A stretch of DNA of 64,000 bases from Sphingomonas sp. LHG3406-1 (GCF_029637485.1 NZ_CP069128.1:1892001-1956000), one strand, 5' to 3'. Counted from the stretch's first letter, positions 9,418 to 18,938 are shown. Numbers and translations are program-made. Notes: a model not told the origin generated them from the letters alone.

Positions 9418-10319
9418 GTGAACAGCAGGGCCGACAGGCGCCGGCGCTGCGCGCGCGCCCACTGGTCCTCGAGGCCCGCCGCTTCCAGCAACTGGAGGAA
9501 GCGGGTGCGGGCCGCGCCCTCGTTCCACGCGCGGTCGCGGCGGACGATCTCGAGCAGCGCGTCGGCAGCCTCGTCGCGGCGGCCCCCGGCCATCAGGGCA
9601 TTGGCAAGCTCGAACCGGGCCTCATGGTCATCGGCATCGGCAGTCAGCCTTTGCTCGAAGGCGGCGGTATCGACTGGCGGCGTGGCGGCAATGTCGAGCG
9701 CGGCGCGGGCACGGGCGATGGCGGGATCGCCAGCAGCCGCATCGGGCAGAGCCTCGATCAGCGCCCTTGCTTCGTCCACCCGGCCGAGCGCGACCATCGA
9801 GCGGACCAGCCCGCCGATCACCTCGGGATGGTCGGGGTCCATGTCGGCGATCTGGCGGAAGATGTTCTCGGCCCGCCCCGCATCGCCCGAGCCAAGCACT
9901 TCCTCGCCCATCGCGATCAGCGGCGCGATTTCCGCCTCCAGCGCCTGCGCCTCGCCCTTGACCGGCAATTGCCCGAGCAGCTGGTCGAGCACGCGCTTGA
10001 TCTGCCCTTCGCTGCGATACTGGGTGAGGTCGGCGACGGGCTGGCCGCCGAAGATCGCATAGACGGTCGGGATCGAGCGGATCTGGAACTGCGCCGCGAT
10101 CACCTTTTCTTCGTCGACGTCGATCTTGACCAGCCTGACGCCCTTGTCGGCGTAGTCGGCCGCAACCTTCTCCAGCACGGGGCCGAGCTGCTTGCACGGC
10201 CCGCACCATTCCGCCCAGAAGTCGAGAATGACGAGATTCTCGAGGCTGGGCTGAAGCACCCGCTCCTGGAAGCTGCGAATCGCTTCCCGTTCGTCCGCGC
10301 TCATTCCGAGAGTGGCCAC
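9414..10319 (-). CDS. cnoX: CnoX-like chaperedoxin (thioredoxin domain plus TPR)
   Basis: 301 aa. A thioredoxin fold (residues 15-115) with active site WCGPC at 38-42 is followed by TPR-like helices (about 120-290). E. coli CnoX (YbbN) has lost the first active-site Cys, whereas this protein keeps both, so a redox-active holdase is expected, as I recall for Caulobacter CnoX. It protects substrates from over-oxidation and passes them to chaperones. Coupled by a 4-base overlap to the downstream Lon-N-domain gene. Confidence 0.88.
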   Translation of the reverse strand: MATLGMSADEREAIRSFQERVLQPSLENLVILDFWAEWCGPCKQLGPVLEKVAADYADKGVRLVKIDVDEEKVIAAQFQIRSIPTVYAIFGGQPVADLTQYRSEGQIKRVLDQLLGQLPVKGEAQALEAEIAPLIAMGEEVLGSGDAGRAENIFRQIADMDPDHPEVIGGLVRSMVALGRVDEARALIEALPDAAAGDPAIARARAALDIAATPPVDTAAFEQRLTADADDHEARFELANALMAGGRRDEAADALLEIVRRDRAWNEGAARTRFLQLLEAAGLEDQWARAQRRRLSALLFT

Positions 10320-10479
10320 TTGTTCTGCTTATCCTTTCGTCGCGCTGCCGTCATATGGGCCAAGGGCACTGCCTCGCCAAGGGAAGCAACACAAGCCGAG
10401 CGAAAGGGTTGCCAGTTGCAAACACCGCCGCTAATGGACCGCCACCCCGACGGCCCCGTTGCCGTCGCTTGGCGCCAGA

Positions 10480-10554
10480 GCGGGCGTAGCTCAGGGGTAG
10501 AGCACAACCTTGCCAAGGTTGGGGTCGAGGGTTCGAATCCCTTCGCCCGCTCCA
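10480..10554 (+). tRNA. tRNA-Gly (anticodon GCC)
   Basis: The acceptor stem GCGGGCG (10480-10486) pairs with CGCCCGC (10544-10550), followed by discriminator T and an encoded CCA (10552-10554). The anticodon stem CAACC/GGTTG encloses TTGCCAA with the anticodon GCC at 10512-10514. The T-loop motif GGTTCGAATCC is present. The flanks (10320-10479 and 10555-10646) hold no other gene that I can see. Confidence 0.97.
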
Positions 10555-10646
10555 GCGGACCAACGGTCTGCGCCAAACTCAAGAACCGAAATCCGCACGC
10601 CGATCGAAGCGCGTGGCCGCTTGGGGCGAACGGGGGCGCAGGCCCT

Positions 10647-11273
10647 TCAGCCGTAGGGCCGTTGCCGATACCAGCGGGTGAGGATGTACTTGGTCCCGCG
10701 CCGGACCTTCATGCCCTGGTGGATGGTCGCCGGATTGGGCCGGCCGTCGTCGAGCAGGTTGTTCCAGGCGAGCAGCTTGCCCGCTTCTGGCTGGATGGTC
10801 TTGCCGATTGCCTTGAAGCGGGTGGCGCCGCCATCCTCGACGTCGTTCAGATAGACCATCGCGGTCCAGGTCCGCTGGCCGTTGTCCGCGCAGTGGACGT
10901 AGTAATCGGCGCCGGTCGGCTCGAACGTGTCGGTATGGGCGCGAAACTCCTGCCCCGGCGCATAGCGCTGCCCCTGAAGCGGCTCGCCAAGCCGGTCGTC
11001 CAGGCCGAGGAGGGTGCTGATCCGCAGATTGACCGCCGCGACGAGCGGTTGATTGCCATCGAGGTCGCAGGTTTCGCTGGTGCGAAAGTTCGCTTCGCCG
11101 CGGTCGTCGGCGATGGTCGACGGCCGCCGATTGGCCTCGATCATCGCGATCAGCGCGGTGCGCTCCGGCTCGCTCAGGAATGCGCGATGGATGAACAGCT
11201 CCAGCTTCGGGCTGGGCACGCGCTGCACGCCGGCGAGGCCGCGCAGCCGCAATGCCACCTCACTGGAAGGCAA
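10647..11273 (-). CDS. 2OG-Fe(II) oxygenase, prolyl 4-hydroxylase-like
   Basis: 208 aa with the double-stranded beta-helix of P4H-type dioxygenases. Iron ligands are visible as H-x-D in FRAHTDTFE and the distal His in TIHQGMKV, followed by the 2-oxoglutarate-binding Lys/Arg region (RRGTKYILTRWYR). The substrate is unknown; bacterial homologues may act on proteins or small molecules. Its start overlaps the 3' end of the beta-lactamase-like gene by 14 bases on the same strand. Confidence 0.88.
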   Translation of the reverse strand: MPSSEVALRLRGLAGVQRVPSPKLELFIHRAFLSEPERTALIAMIEANRRPSTIADDRGEANFRTSETCDLDGNQPLVAAVNLRISTLLGLDDRLGEPLQGQRYAPGQEFRAHTDTFEPTGADYYVHCADNGQRTWTAMVYLNDVEDGGATRFKAIGKTIQPEAGKLLAWNNLLDDGRPNPATIHQGMKVRRGTKYILTRWYRQRPYG

Positions 11274-12315
11274 GGCTCCCTCCCCGCTCCGCCTCGTGCG
11301 CGGCGATGACGCTGCGCACCACCTCGTTCATCAGCGCCATGCGGGTCGGCAGCGGGGTCGAAGTGCGCTTGATCAGCACGGCGACGGCATAGCTGCTGCC
11401 GTCAGGGGCGGTCAGGACGCCAATGTCGTTGTAACCCGCCTGCACGCCGCCGAGGATCTGCCCCGTCCCCGTCTTGTGGGCAAGGGTCCAGCCCGGCTTC
11501 AGCCCGCCGCGGAGGCGGTTCTTGCCGGTGCGGGTGTCACTCATGATGGTCAGCAGTCGCGCGGTGGCGGCGGGCGAAAGCAACTCGCCGCGCTTCAGCC
11601 GCGCGAGGGTCGACGCGATCGCGGCCGGCGAGGCGCCATCATAAGGGTCGGCGATGTAGCGCTCGAACAGGCTCCGGCGCACGCTCATCGGCAGCGCCTC
11701 GCGCGCCCGGTAGAAGGCATTTCCGATCGACAGGTCCTGGCTCCAGCTGAGGCCGGCGATGCGGGACTGGAGCGCGCGCTCGCCTTCGTAGAAACGGATT
11801 GCGCCGAGCCTGCGGTCCTCGATGAAGCGCCGCACTGCCGCGGGCCCGCCCGCCACGCGCATCAGCTTGTCGTTGGCGGTGTTGTCGGACCTGGTCAGTG
11901 CATCGATCATCAGCGTCTCGACCGTGGTCGTGTAGGTGCCGGTCTTGAGCACACGCTGGGCGATCGGCTGGTTGAACAGGGTGAGGTCGCTCCTGGTGAG
12001 CGTCACCGGGCCTGTTAGCGTCAGCCGCCCGCGGTCCACGGCGTCCATCGCAGTCAAGGCGACGAAGAACTTGCTGACGCTCTGCTGCGGGTAAAGCTCG
12101 GTCTCCTTCCAGCCGGTCCGCCAGCCACGGTCGATCGACTGGACGGCGATTCCGACCTGTCCCTTGAAGCCGCTTCCAAGCTGGTCGATCCGCCGCGCCA
12201 GCTCGGCCGGTGTGGCCGGAGCGGCGGTCCGTGTGTGGACCGATGCGGTACCCGGCGTGAGCACGGCTGCAGCGGTCAGCGCGACCGCGCACAGCCTGGT
12301 CCAATGCGACGTCAT
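11260..12315 (-). CDS. Class A beta-lactamase-like serine hydrolase
   Basis: 351 aa with a signal peptide (hydrophobic stretch ending near ASVHT). The class A/PBP fold motifs are all present: S-V-S-K with Ser79 and Lys82, SDN, and HKTGTG. The omega-loop Glu is probably the first Glu of FYEGERAL, 34 residues after the SDN Ser (36 in TEM), but the usual Asn of ExxLN is missing and about 50 extra residues follow. It could be a true beta-lactamase or a diverged peptidoglycan-active hydrolase. The ATG at 12315 gives the complete signal peptide. Confidence 0.8.
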   Translation of the reverse strand: MTSHWTRLCAVALTAAAVLTPGTASVHTRTAAPATPAELARRIDQLGSGFKGQVGIAVQSIDRGWRTGWKETELYPQQSVSKFFVALTAMDAVDRGRLTLTGPVTLTRSDLTLFNQPIAQRVLKTGTYTTTVETLMIDALTRSDNTANDKLMRVAGGPAAVRRFIEDRRLGAIRFYEGERALQSRIAGLSWSQDLSIGNAFYRAREALPMSVRRSLFERYIADPYDGASPAAIASTLARLKRGELLSPAATARLLTIMSDTRTGKNRLRGGLKPGWTLAHKTGTGQILGGVQAGYNDIGVLTAPDGSSYAVAVLIKRTSTPLPTRMALMNEVVRSVIAAHEAERGGSLAFQ

Positions 12316-12406
12316 GGCGTCTCGCCTCCCCTCGGCAAGCTCGTCACGCGCGGACGCGCCGCGCCTTGGCCACTGATTCGCAAAGTGGAGTCGTCGATGC
12401 AAGCCT

Positions 12407-13210
12407 CTAGCGGGCGAGCAGGGCCGCGCCTTCGATCTCGTCGAGCGCACGATGCGCGGCGATATAGGCGCGGGCATTCGCCACCCATTGCGGTGCACCC
12501 GAGATGCCGGGCAACCGCATCGCCTCCGCCAGCGCCTGGTCGACCTGTCCGGACGACAGCCGAGCGGAGGCGCGCTCGTAGGTGGCGACGGGACGCTGGC
12601 TCGGCTGGTCGGCACGACGGATGCTGACGAGACTGCCCATCTCGCGGCGAACATTCTCCCACAGGCTTGCGCTCTCGGGCGCGGCCTTGAGGCGCGGCTC
12701 GAGCGTGTCGAAGTCGGCGATCAGCTGATCCAGCCGGACCGGCCTGCGCGACGCGGTGACGATGGTCGCCACGGCGCGGGCATGGCTCGGCCCGAAGCGC
12801 TCGCTGAGCAATGGCTCGAGATAGCCGAGCGCGACTCCACGATCGATCGCACGACGGGCAGCGAAGGCGACCAGCAGGGCATCCGCGCGCCCGGCCGATC
12901 CTTCGGCCCGCGCGGTGGCAGTCTCGACCCGAGCAAGCCGTGCTTCGAGGGTGGCGACACGGGCCTCGGCTTGGGGGGTCGGCTCGATCGCCGGGACGGC
13001 GGGGCTACCGGGCGCCGGAAGGGTCGCGACCGCAAGCGGCTGGTCGGCTGGCTGCGCCGCAACGGGTTGCGCGAAACCGACGAGACGGGCCGCCTCGGGA
13101 AAGCGCGACAGCGCCCAGATGGCGACGGCGCCGCCCACCAGGACGAGCAGGAGGGCAAGGAGCAGGACCGTACCGAAGCTGGCCCGGCGGCTTGAGACAG
13201 CACTGGTCAT
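12407..13210 (-). CDS. Mitofilin-like membrane protein downstream of hemD
   Basis: 267 aa. One transmembrane helix (about residues 13-35), a Pro/Ala-rich segment, a short coiled coil (VATLEARLARVE) and a helical C-terminal domain. This architecture and position after hemD match the COG4223 proteins found in hem operons of many alphaproteobacteria, distant relatives of mitofilin/Mic60. The exact function is not established. The ATG at 13210 overlaps the hemD stop by 4 bases; an in-frame start at 13228 would cut further into hemD. Confidence 0.75.
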   Translation of the reverse strand: MTSAVSSRRASFGTVLLLALLLVLVGGAVAIWALSRFPEAARLVGFAQPVAAQPADQPLAVATLPAPGSPAVPAIEPTPQAEARVATLEARLARVETATARAEGSAGRADALLVAFAARRAIDRGVALGYLEPLLSERFGPSHARAVATIVTASRRPVRLDQLIADFDTLEPRLKAAPESASLWENVRREMGSLVSIRRADQPSQRPVATYERASARLSSGQVDQALAEAMRLPGISGAPQWVANARAYIAAHRALDEIEGAALLAR

Positions 13211-13854
13211 CGGTTGCCTTCCTCGCACAGCTTGGCGGCGAGGGAAAGCAAGGCCGGATCGCTCGGGCTTGCGGCCGCTTCGCAGACGGCCCAGCCGTCG
13301 CCGCAGGCGGAGGCCGCGGCCGGGCTGATGGCAGCGATCAGGATGCGGTCCTTGCCATCATCCAGCGACGCGATGCGTCGGCCGGCGGCGGGCGAGTGGA
13401 CGAGGATGACGCTGCCCGCCAGCGCCTCGGGCGAGGGCAGCGGAAGCGGCTCGGCACGGTAGACGGTGACCGCCGTGACCCGCTGCGGGGGAGACGCCAG
13501 CTCGATCCGCTCCTCGCCGGCGAGATGAAGCAGTGCGAGATCCGCAGGAAGGGTTTCGAGCAGTGCCTCGACGCCCCCGGTGCCGACACTGGCGACCGTC
13601 AGCCCCGCTTCCCGCGCAGCGCTCGCGGTGGCTTCTCCGACGGCATGGACCGGCAGGTCGGGCAGGCGTCCGGCAAGGCGGACGGCATTGGCGCTGGTCA
13701 GCAGCAAGGCGCCGAACCGACTTTCCGGCATCGTCCAGGCGACCGGCGCCGTGGCAAAGGCGGGGCTGACCCGCACTTCGAGGCCCAAGGCAGCCGCGCG
13801 GGCCGCGGTGGCGCTTGCGCCGGGCTCGGGGCGAAGGATGACGAGCGGTCTCAC
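13207..13854 (-). CDS. hemD: Uroporphyrinogen-III synthase
   Basis: 215 aa. Closes and inverts ring D of hydroxymethylbilane to give uroporphyrinogen III. HemD sequences are poorly conserved, but RPLVILRPEPGASATAARAAALG at the start, LLLTSANAVR, HAVGEATASAAREAG and a C-terminal ISPAAASACGD fit the family. It directly follows hemC and starts at GTG 13854, overlapping the hemC stop by 4 bases (GTGA). Position in the operon supports the assignment as much as sequence. Confidence 0.88.
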   Translation of the reverse strand: MRPLVILRPEPGASATAARAAALGLEVRVSPAFATAPVAWTMPESRFGALLLTSANAVRLAGRLPDLPVHAVGEATASAAREAGLTVASVGTGGVEALLETLPADLALLHLAGEERIELASPPQRVTAVTVYRAEPLPLPSPEALAGSVILVHSPAAGRRIASLDDGKDRILIAAISPAAASACGDGWAVCEAAASPSDPALLSLAAKLCEEGNR

Positions 13855-14774
13855 GCCGCCGCGAACAGCATCCGCACGTTGGCCGGCGCGCGCCCGAGCA
13901 GTTCGGCGGCGAGCGCCAGGCCGGCCTCCTCCTCCTCGCCCTCGGCGGCGTGAAGTTCGCCCCGCACATGTTCGGAGCCGTCGCTGCTGAGCAGTTCGGC
14001 CCGCAGCCACAGCCGGCCGTCCCCCTCGACGATGCCGAGCGCCGCGACGGGCGAGTGGCAGGAGCCGCCTACGCCGCGCGCGAAGGATCGCTCGGCGGTG
14101 ACGGCACGGCGGGTCGGCTTGTGATCGATGGCGTCGAGCAGCGCGCGGGTCGCGGCATCGTCCTTGCGGCATTCGATGGCGATCGCCGCCTGTCCGGGCG
14201 CGGGAAGGAAGTCGGCGACGTCGATGGCGCTGCCCTCGTCGATGCCGAGGCGATCAAGGCCGGCAGCCGCAAGGAAGGTCGCCTCATAATCGCCCGTCAC
14301 GACGCGCTGCAGCCGGGTGGCGACATTGCCGCGCATGATCGAAATGGAAAGGTCCGGCCGGCGGCGAAGCAATTGCGCGGTCCGACGGGGAGACGAGGTG
14401 CCGACCTTCGCGCCCTGGCTCAGCGCCTCGACCGACGGCGCGCCGATCAGCCTGTCGCGCACGTCGGCGCGCGGCAGGAAGGCGGCGATGCAGAGGCTGT
14501 CGGGCCGCTCGCTCTCGACGTCCTTGCAGCTATGGACCGAAGCCTGGGTGCCGCCGCCGAGCAGCACCTGGTCCAGTTCCTTGGTCCACAGGGCCTTGCC
14601 GCCGATCTCCGCCAGCGCCCGGTCCTGCACCTTGTCACCGGTGGTACGCACCTCGAACAGGGAAACGCTGCCGGGATCCCAGCCATGCGCTTTCTCGAGC
14701 TTGGCCGCGGTGGCGCGGGCCTGGGCGAGGGCAAGCGGCGAGGCGCGGGTTCCGAGGGTAAGGCGCGGGTTCAT
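13851..14774 (-). CDS. hemC: Hydroxymethylbilane synthase (porphobilinogen deaminase)
   Basis: 307 aa. Joins four porphobilinogens into hydroxymethylbilane. Seen: LTLGTRASPLALAQA at the N-terminus, HSCKDV, KVGTSSPRRTAQL, NVATRLQRV and the dipyrromethane-cofactor cysteine in GGSCHSPVAALG (Cys239). Start at ATG 14774. First gene of the leftward hemC-hemD-mitofilin-like operon; its promoter must lie in the 51-base spacer shared with the divergent tsaD. Confidence 0.96.
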   Translation of the reverse strand: MNPRLTLGTRASPLALAQARATAAKLEKAHGWDPGSVSLFEVRTTGDKVQDRALAEIGGKALWTKELDQVLLGGGTQASVHSCKDVESERPDSLCIAAFLPRADVRDRLIGAPSVEALSQGAKVGTSSPRRTAQLLRRRPDLSISIMRGNVATRLQRVVTGDYEATFLAAAGLDRLGIDEGSAIDVADFLPAPGQAAIAIECRKDDAATRALLDAIDHKPTRRAVTAERSFARGVGGSCHSPVAALGIVEGDGRLWLRAELLSSDGSEHVRGELHAAEGEEEEAGLALAAELLGRAPANVRMLFAAA

Positions 14775-14825
14775 CGGCACCCCTCTTGCCAGAGCGCCCA
14801 GTAACCGCAAAGGCCCGGCTCCAAG

Positions 14826-15857
14826 ATGGCGCTCATCCTCGGCCTTGAATCCTCCTGCGACGACAGTGCGGCCGCCCTGGTCACCAGCGACCGGCGGATC
14901 GTCGCGCAGCGCGTGATCGGGCAGAACCAGGCCCATGCCCCGTTCGGCGGCGTGGTGCCGGAGATCGCCGCCCGCGCCCATGTCGAGGTGCTGCCCGGAC
15001 TGGTGCGGGAGGTACTGGACGAGGCCGGGATCGGGCCGGGCGACGTCGATGCCATTGCGGCGACCGCCGGGCCGGGGCTGATCGGCGGCGTGATGGTCGG
15101 GCTGCTCACCGCCAAGGCACTGGCGCTCGCAACGGCCAGGCCGCTGATCGCAGTCAACCATCTGGAAGGCCACGCCCTGTCTCCGCGGCTGGTCGATCCG
15201 GACCTCGGCTTTCCCTATTTGCTGCTGCTGGCGAGCGGCGGCCATTGCCAATTGCTCGAGGTGAGGGGCGTCGGCGACTATCGCCGGCTCGCCACCACCA
15301 TCGACGATGCGGCGGGCGAAGCGTTCGACAAGGCGGCGAAGCTGCTCGGGCTTCCCTATCCGGGGGGGCCTGCGATCGAATTGCTGGCGCGGGAAGGCGA
15401 CCCCAGGGCCGTGCCGCTACCGCGTCCGCTGGTCGGCAGCGGCGAGCCGCATTTCTCCTTCGCCGGCCTCAAGAGCGCGGTGCAGCGCGCAGTCGTGGCG
15501 GGCGAGCATCGGCCCGCCGACATCGCCGCCAGCTTCCAGCAGGCGGTGGTCGACTGTTTCGTCGATCGTACGCGGCTTGCCCTGCGCCGGACCGACGCGC
15601 CGGCTTTGGTGGTGGCGGGCGGGGTCGCGGCCAATGCCTCGGTCCGTTCGGCCCTGCAGCAGCTGGCGGCGGCGGAAGGCCGCGCTTTCTCGGTTCCGCC
15701 CGGCTGGCTGTGCACCGACAATGCCGCCATGATCGCCTGGGCCGGGGCCGAACGGTTCGCGGCCGGGCTGGTCGACGGGCTCGACGCACCGGCACGGGCG
15801 CGCTGGCCGCTCGACGAGGGCGCCGAGGCGGTCCGGGGGGCAGGAGTGAAGGCATGA
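14826..15857 (+). CDS. tsaD: tRNA N6-adenosine threonylcarbamoyltransferase
   Basis: 343 aa. Transfers the threonylcarbamoyl group to A37 of ANN-decoding tRNAs with TsaB, TsaE and TsaC. Seen: [16 protein letters not shown] at the N-terminus, NHLEGH metal-binding histidines near residue 112, [10 protein letters not shown], and [10 protein letters not shown] with a C-terminal [10 protein letters not shown]. Divergent from hemC. Its stop overlaps gpsA by 4 bases (ATGA), a common alphaproteobacterial pairing. Confidence 0.97.
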   Translation: MALILGLESSCDDSAAALVTSDRRIVAQRVIGQNQAHAPFGGVVPEIAARAHVEVLPGLVREVLDEAGIGPGDVDAIAATAGPGLIGGVMVGLLTAKALALATARPLIAVNHLEGHALSPRLVDPDLGFPYLLLLASGGHCQLLEVRGVGDYRRLATTIDDAAGEAFDKAAKLLGLPYPGGPAIELLAREGDPRAVPLPRPLVGSGEPHFSFAGLKSAVQRAVVAGEHRPADIAASFQQAVVDCFVDRTRLALRRTDAPALVVAGGVAANASVRSALQQLAAAEGRAFSVPPGWLCTDNAAMIAWAGAERFAAGLVDGLDAPARARWPLDEGAEAVRGAGVKA

Positions 15858-16831
15858 AAATAGGGGTGATCGGCGGCGGCGCCTGGGGAACCGCGCTGGC
15901 GCAGGTGGCGGCGCAGGGCGGCGAGACCATGCTCTGGTCGCGCGAGCCGGAGGTGGCGGAAAGCATCGCCTCGGCCAGAGAGAATAAGCTGTTCCTGCCC
16001 GGCGTGCCCTTGTCGAATCGGATCGTTCCGACCACCGACCTTGCCGATCTCGCCAGCTGCGACGCCTGGCTCGCGGTGACGCCAGCGCAGCACATGCGCC
16101 GCGTCCTGCAGGCCGCGCCGCCCTGCCCGGGTGCGCTGATCCTCTGTTCCAAGGGCATCGAGGAAGCGACCGGCCAGCTCCTCCACCAGGTCGCGCGCGA
16201 GGCCTGCCCGGACACGTCCGTGATGGTGCTGTCCGGCCCCACGTTCGCCCATGAGGTGGCGGCCGGGCTGCCGACCGCGCTGACCCTGGCCGCCGAAGTG
16301 GAAGCCGAGGCCGAGGTCGTCCGCAGCCGAATCGCCCGCCCCGCCTTCCGCATCTACCTCAGCGACGACGTCGCCGGGGCGGAGGTTGGCGGCGCGGTCA
16401 AGAACGTGCTCGCCATCGCCTGCGGCGTCGTCGAGGGACGCGGCCTCGGGCAGAACGCCCGCGCGGCGCTGATCGCCCGGGGCTTTGCCGAGATGACCCG
16501 CTTCGGCCTGGCCCGCGGCGCCCGGGCGGAGACGCTCGCCGGCCTGTCGGGCCTTGGCGATCTCGTCCTCACCTGCTCCTCGACCAGCTCGCGGAACTTC
16601 TCGCTCGGCAAGGGGCTGGGTCAGGGCCGGCCCGCCGCCGAACTGCTGGCCGATCGCCGCACCGTTGCCGAAGGCGCCTTCACCGCGCCGGTACTGCGCC
16701 GGCTGGCGGAGGAGGAAGGAATCGAGATGCCGATCGTGGCCGCCGTCGACGATTTGCTTGCTGGACGCGCCGACGTCGACGCGGTGCTGGAACGGCTGCT
16801 CAGTCGTCCGCTACGGCCGGAAAGGGCCTAG
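15854..16831 (+). CDS. gpsA: Glycerol-3-phosphate dehydrogenase [NAD(P)+]
   Basis: 325 aa. Reduces dihydroxyacetone phosphate to sn-glycerol 3-phosphate for phospholipid synthesis. Seen: [14 protein letters not shown] (dinucleotide fold), [16 protein letters not shown], the catalytic Lys in [25 protein letters not shown] and [13 protein letters not shown]. The ATG at 15854 overlaps the tsaD stop. Its 3' end overlaps the convergent DUF1674 gene by 4 bases. Confidence 0.97.
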   Translation: MKIGVIGGGAWGTALAQVAAQGGETMLWSREPEVAESIASARENKLFLPGVPLSNRIVPTTDLADLASCDAWLAVTPAQHMRRVLQAAPPCPGALILCSKGIEEATGQLLHQVAREACPDTSVMVLSGPTFAHEVAAGLPTALTLAAEVEAEAEVVRSRIARPAFRIYLSDDVAGAEVGGAVKNVLAIACGVVEGRGLGQNARAALIARGFAEMTRFGLARGARAETLAGLSGLGDLVLTCSSTSSRNFSLGKGLGQGRPAAELLADRRTVAEGAFTAPVLRRLAEEEGIEMPIVAAVDDLLAGRADVDAVLERLLSRPLRPERA

Positions 16832-16995
16832 AAATCCCAGGCGATGCCCTTCTTTTCCCAGTCGCCGTATCGGGTGGGCTCGAGGCGTGGCTTGTCGCCG
16901 GAGGGCGGCGGCGCGGGGCTCGCCTCCTCGGGCTTGGGCACCGGCGGCGACTTGCTGAGATAGGCGGGCGGCTGATGATTGGCTGGACGCGGCAT
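16828..16995 (-). CDS. DUF1674 protein, succinate dehydrogenase assembly factor 4-like
   Basis: About 55 aa. The C-terminal [14 protein letters not shown] is the hallmark of DUF1674/SDHAF4, which binds flavinylated SdhA before complex II assembly in eukaryotes; bacterial members probably act likewise. The N-terminal half is Pro-rich and disordered. The start is uncertain: ATG 16995 is used, but in-frame GTG 17025 or TTG 17031 would lengthen it; none has a clear Shine-Dalgarno. It is squeezed between gpsA (convergent) and the rsmB-like gene (divergent, 17 bases away). Confidence 0.75.
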   Translation of the reverse strand: MPRPANHQPPAYLSKSPPVPKPEEASPAPPPSGDKPRLEPTRYGDWEKKGIAWDF

Positions 16996-17012
16996 GCAAA
17001 AGGAGATGGGCG

Positions 17013-18257
17013 TTGAGGCGGCCACAGCCAAGAGGGCCCGAAAGCCGTGAACCGCAGGCCGGGCTGGAGCCGCGCCGCGCCGCGCTTCGCATCCTCGACC
17101 GGGTGGTGCGCAGCGGGCAGACGATGGAATCGGCGGCGCAGGGTGGGTCCAAGCTGGAGCCGGGTGACCAGGCGCTGGCCCTGGCGATCGCCGGCGAGAC
17201 GCTCCGGCGCCTGCCCCTGCTCGACCGGCTGATCGACGGCGCCACCCGCCAGATCCTCCCCGACGATGCCAAGGCGCGGATGGTCCTCCGCCTTGCGCTC
17301 GCCCAGCGGATTGCCCTCAACGTGCCCGACCATGCCCTGGTCGCCACCGCGTTGCCGCTGGTCGACGGCGGGCCGCGCCGGCTGGTGCATGGCGTGCTTG
17401 GCACCCTGCTTCGCGGCGCTCTTCCGGGGGCGGACGAGGGCGCCCTGCCCGACGCCGTGGCGGCGCGCTGGTCGGCCGCCTGGGGCGACGAGGCGGTGGA
17501 GGCGGCGACCAGGGCCATCATCCGCCGACCGCCGCTCGACCTCAGCTTCCGCTCTCACGACGAAGCCCTCGCTTTTGCCGAGGCCGAAGGTGGCACCAGC
17601 CTTGCCGAGCGGCACGTCCGCCTTTCCGACAGCCGTCCGGTGACCGGCCTGCCCGGCTTCGCCGAGGGGCGCTGGTGGGTGCAGGACCTGTCCTCGACCC
17701 TCCCGGCGCGCATGATTCCGGCTGAGGCAAGGAATGTGCTCGACGCCTGCGCCGCACCCGGAGGCAAGACCCTCCAGCTCGCCGCGGTGGGACACTCGGT
17801 CGCCGCCCTCGACCGGTCGGAGAGTCGTCTGGCGCGACTTCGGGCCAATCTCACCCGCACGGGCCTTGCCGCAGAGATCGTGACTGAGGACGTCCTCGCC
17901 TACCTTCCGGCCGAGCCGTTCGATGCGGTCCTGCTCGATGCGCCCTGCTCGGCCACCGGCACCTTCCGCCGCCACCCGGAAGTGCTGCTCCGCGCGTCGG
18001 ACCGGATCATCGCCGAAAGCGCCGAACTGCAGTCCCGACTGCTCGCCGCCGCCGCCAGATGGGTGAAGCCCGGCGGCTCGCTGATCTACGCCGTCTGCAG
18101 CCTCGAACCGCAGGAAGGGGAGGAGCGGATCGCCGCCTTTCTCGCCGCCCGGACTGGCTTCACCCTTGCCGAGCAGCGCCGGGTCCTACCGGGCGAGCTG
18201 GAGGAGCAGGGCGGAATGGACGGCTTCTTCACGGCGCGCCTTGTCGCCGGGGGCTAA
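17013..18257 (+). CDS. rsmB: RsmB/NOP family rRNA (cytosine-5)-methyltransferase
   Basis: 414 aa. Residues 20-145 form a NusB-like RNA-binding domain; residues about 215-410 are the SAM-dependent methyltransferase with DACAAPGGKTLQLAA, LDAPCSATGTFRRHPE (catalytic Cys in the PC motif) and AVCSLEPQEGEE (second Cys). The architecture fits RsmB, which methylates C967 of 16S rRNA. The start is TTG 17013, fixed by a strong Shine-Dalgarno AAAGGAG at 16998-17004 with 8-base spacing. It leads the run rsmB-rpe-heparinase-like. Confidence 0.9.
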   Translation: MRRPQPRGPESREPQAGLEPRRAALRILDRVVRSGQTMESAAQGGSKLEPGDQALALAIAGETLRRLPLLDRLIDGATRQILPDDAKARMVLRLALAQRIALNVPDHALVATALPLVDGGPRRLVHGVLGTLLRGALPGADEGALPDAVAARWSAAWGDEAVEAATRAIIRRPPLDLSFRSHDEALAFAEAEGGTSLAERHVRLSDSRPVTGLPGFAEGRWWVQDLSSTLPARMIPAEARNVLDACAAPGGKTLQLAAVGHSVAALDRSESRLARLRANLTRTGLAAEIVTEDVLAYLPAEPFDAVLLDAPCSATGTFRRHPEVLLRASDRIIAESAELQSRLLAAAARWVKPGGSLIYAVCSLEPQEGEERIAAFLAARTGFTLAEQRRVLPGELEEQGGMDGFFTARLVAGG

Positions 18258-18275
18258 GCCCGTCTAATCGGTCGC

Positions 18276-18938
18276 ATGGCCCAACCGATCATCGCGCCCT
18301 CCATCCTGTCCGCCGATTTTGCCCGCCTGGGCGAGGAAGTGCGGGCGATCGACGCGGCCGGCGCCGACTGGATCCACATCGACGTCATGGACGGCCATTT
18401 CGTGCCCAATCTCACGATCGGGCCGATGGTGGTGAAGGCGCTCCGTCCGCACAGCGCCAAGCCGTTCGACGTCCACCTGATGATCTCGCCGGTCGATCCG
18501 ATGCTCGACGCCTTCGCGGAAGCCGGCGCGGACATCATCACCGTCCACCCGGAGGCCGGCCCCCACCTCCACCGCACCATCCAGCGGGTGAAGGGGCTCG
18601 GCAAGAAGGCAGGCGTCTCCCTGAACCCGGCGACCCCGGCCAAGATGCTCGACTATGTGCTGGAAGAGCTCGACCTCGTCCTGGTGATGAGCGTCAATCC
18701 GGGCTTCGGCGGGCAGAAGTTCATCTCCTCGCAGCTGAAGAAGATCGAGGCGATCGCCAAGCGGATCGCCAAGGAAGGCCTGGACTGCGTGCTCGAGGTC
18801 GACGGCGGGGTCGACGCGGAAACAGCGCGCGCCTGCGTCGATGCCGGCGCAACGGCGCTGGTCGCGGGCACAGCGGCCTTCCGCGGCGGGCCCGACGCCT
18901 ATGCCGCCAACATCGCGGCGCTGAAGGGCAGCGCATGA
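18276..18938 (+). CDS. rpe: Ribulose-phosphate 3-epimerase
   Basis: 220 aa TIM barrel of the pentose phosphate pathway, interconverting ribulose 5-phosphate and xylulose 5-phosphate. Seen: [32 protein letters not shown] with metal-binding His and Asp, [12 protein letters not shown] (phosphate loop) and EVDGGV. Starts 18 bases after the rsmB-like stop and overlaps the next gene by 4 bases. Confidence 0.97.
   Translation: MAQPIIAPSILSADFARLGEEVRAIDAAGADWIHIDVMDGHFVPNLTIGPMVVKALRPHSAKPFDVHLMISPVDPMLDAFAEAGADIITVHPEAGPHLHRTIQRVKGLGKKAGVSLNPATPAKMLDYVLEELDLVLVMSVNPGFGGQKFISSQLKKIEAIAKRIAKEGLDCVLEVDGGVDAETARACVDAGATALVAGTAAFRGGPDAYAANIAALKGSA

Noticed and set aside
9411..9424. CACGTG at the cnoX/Lon-N-domain junction as a parS candidate
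   Set aside because: Flanking bases do not form the required palindrome.
10555..10571. Hairpin after tRNA-Gly as terminator
   Set aside because: Seven-pair stem but no T-run.
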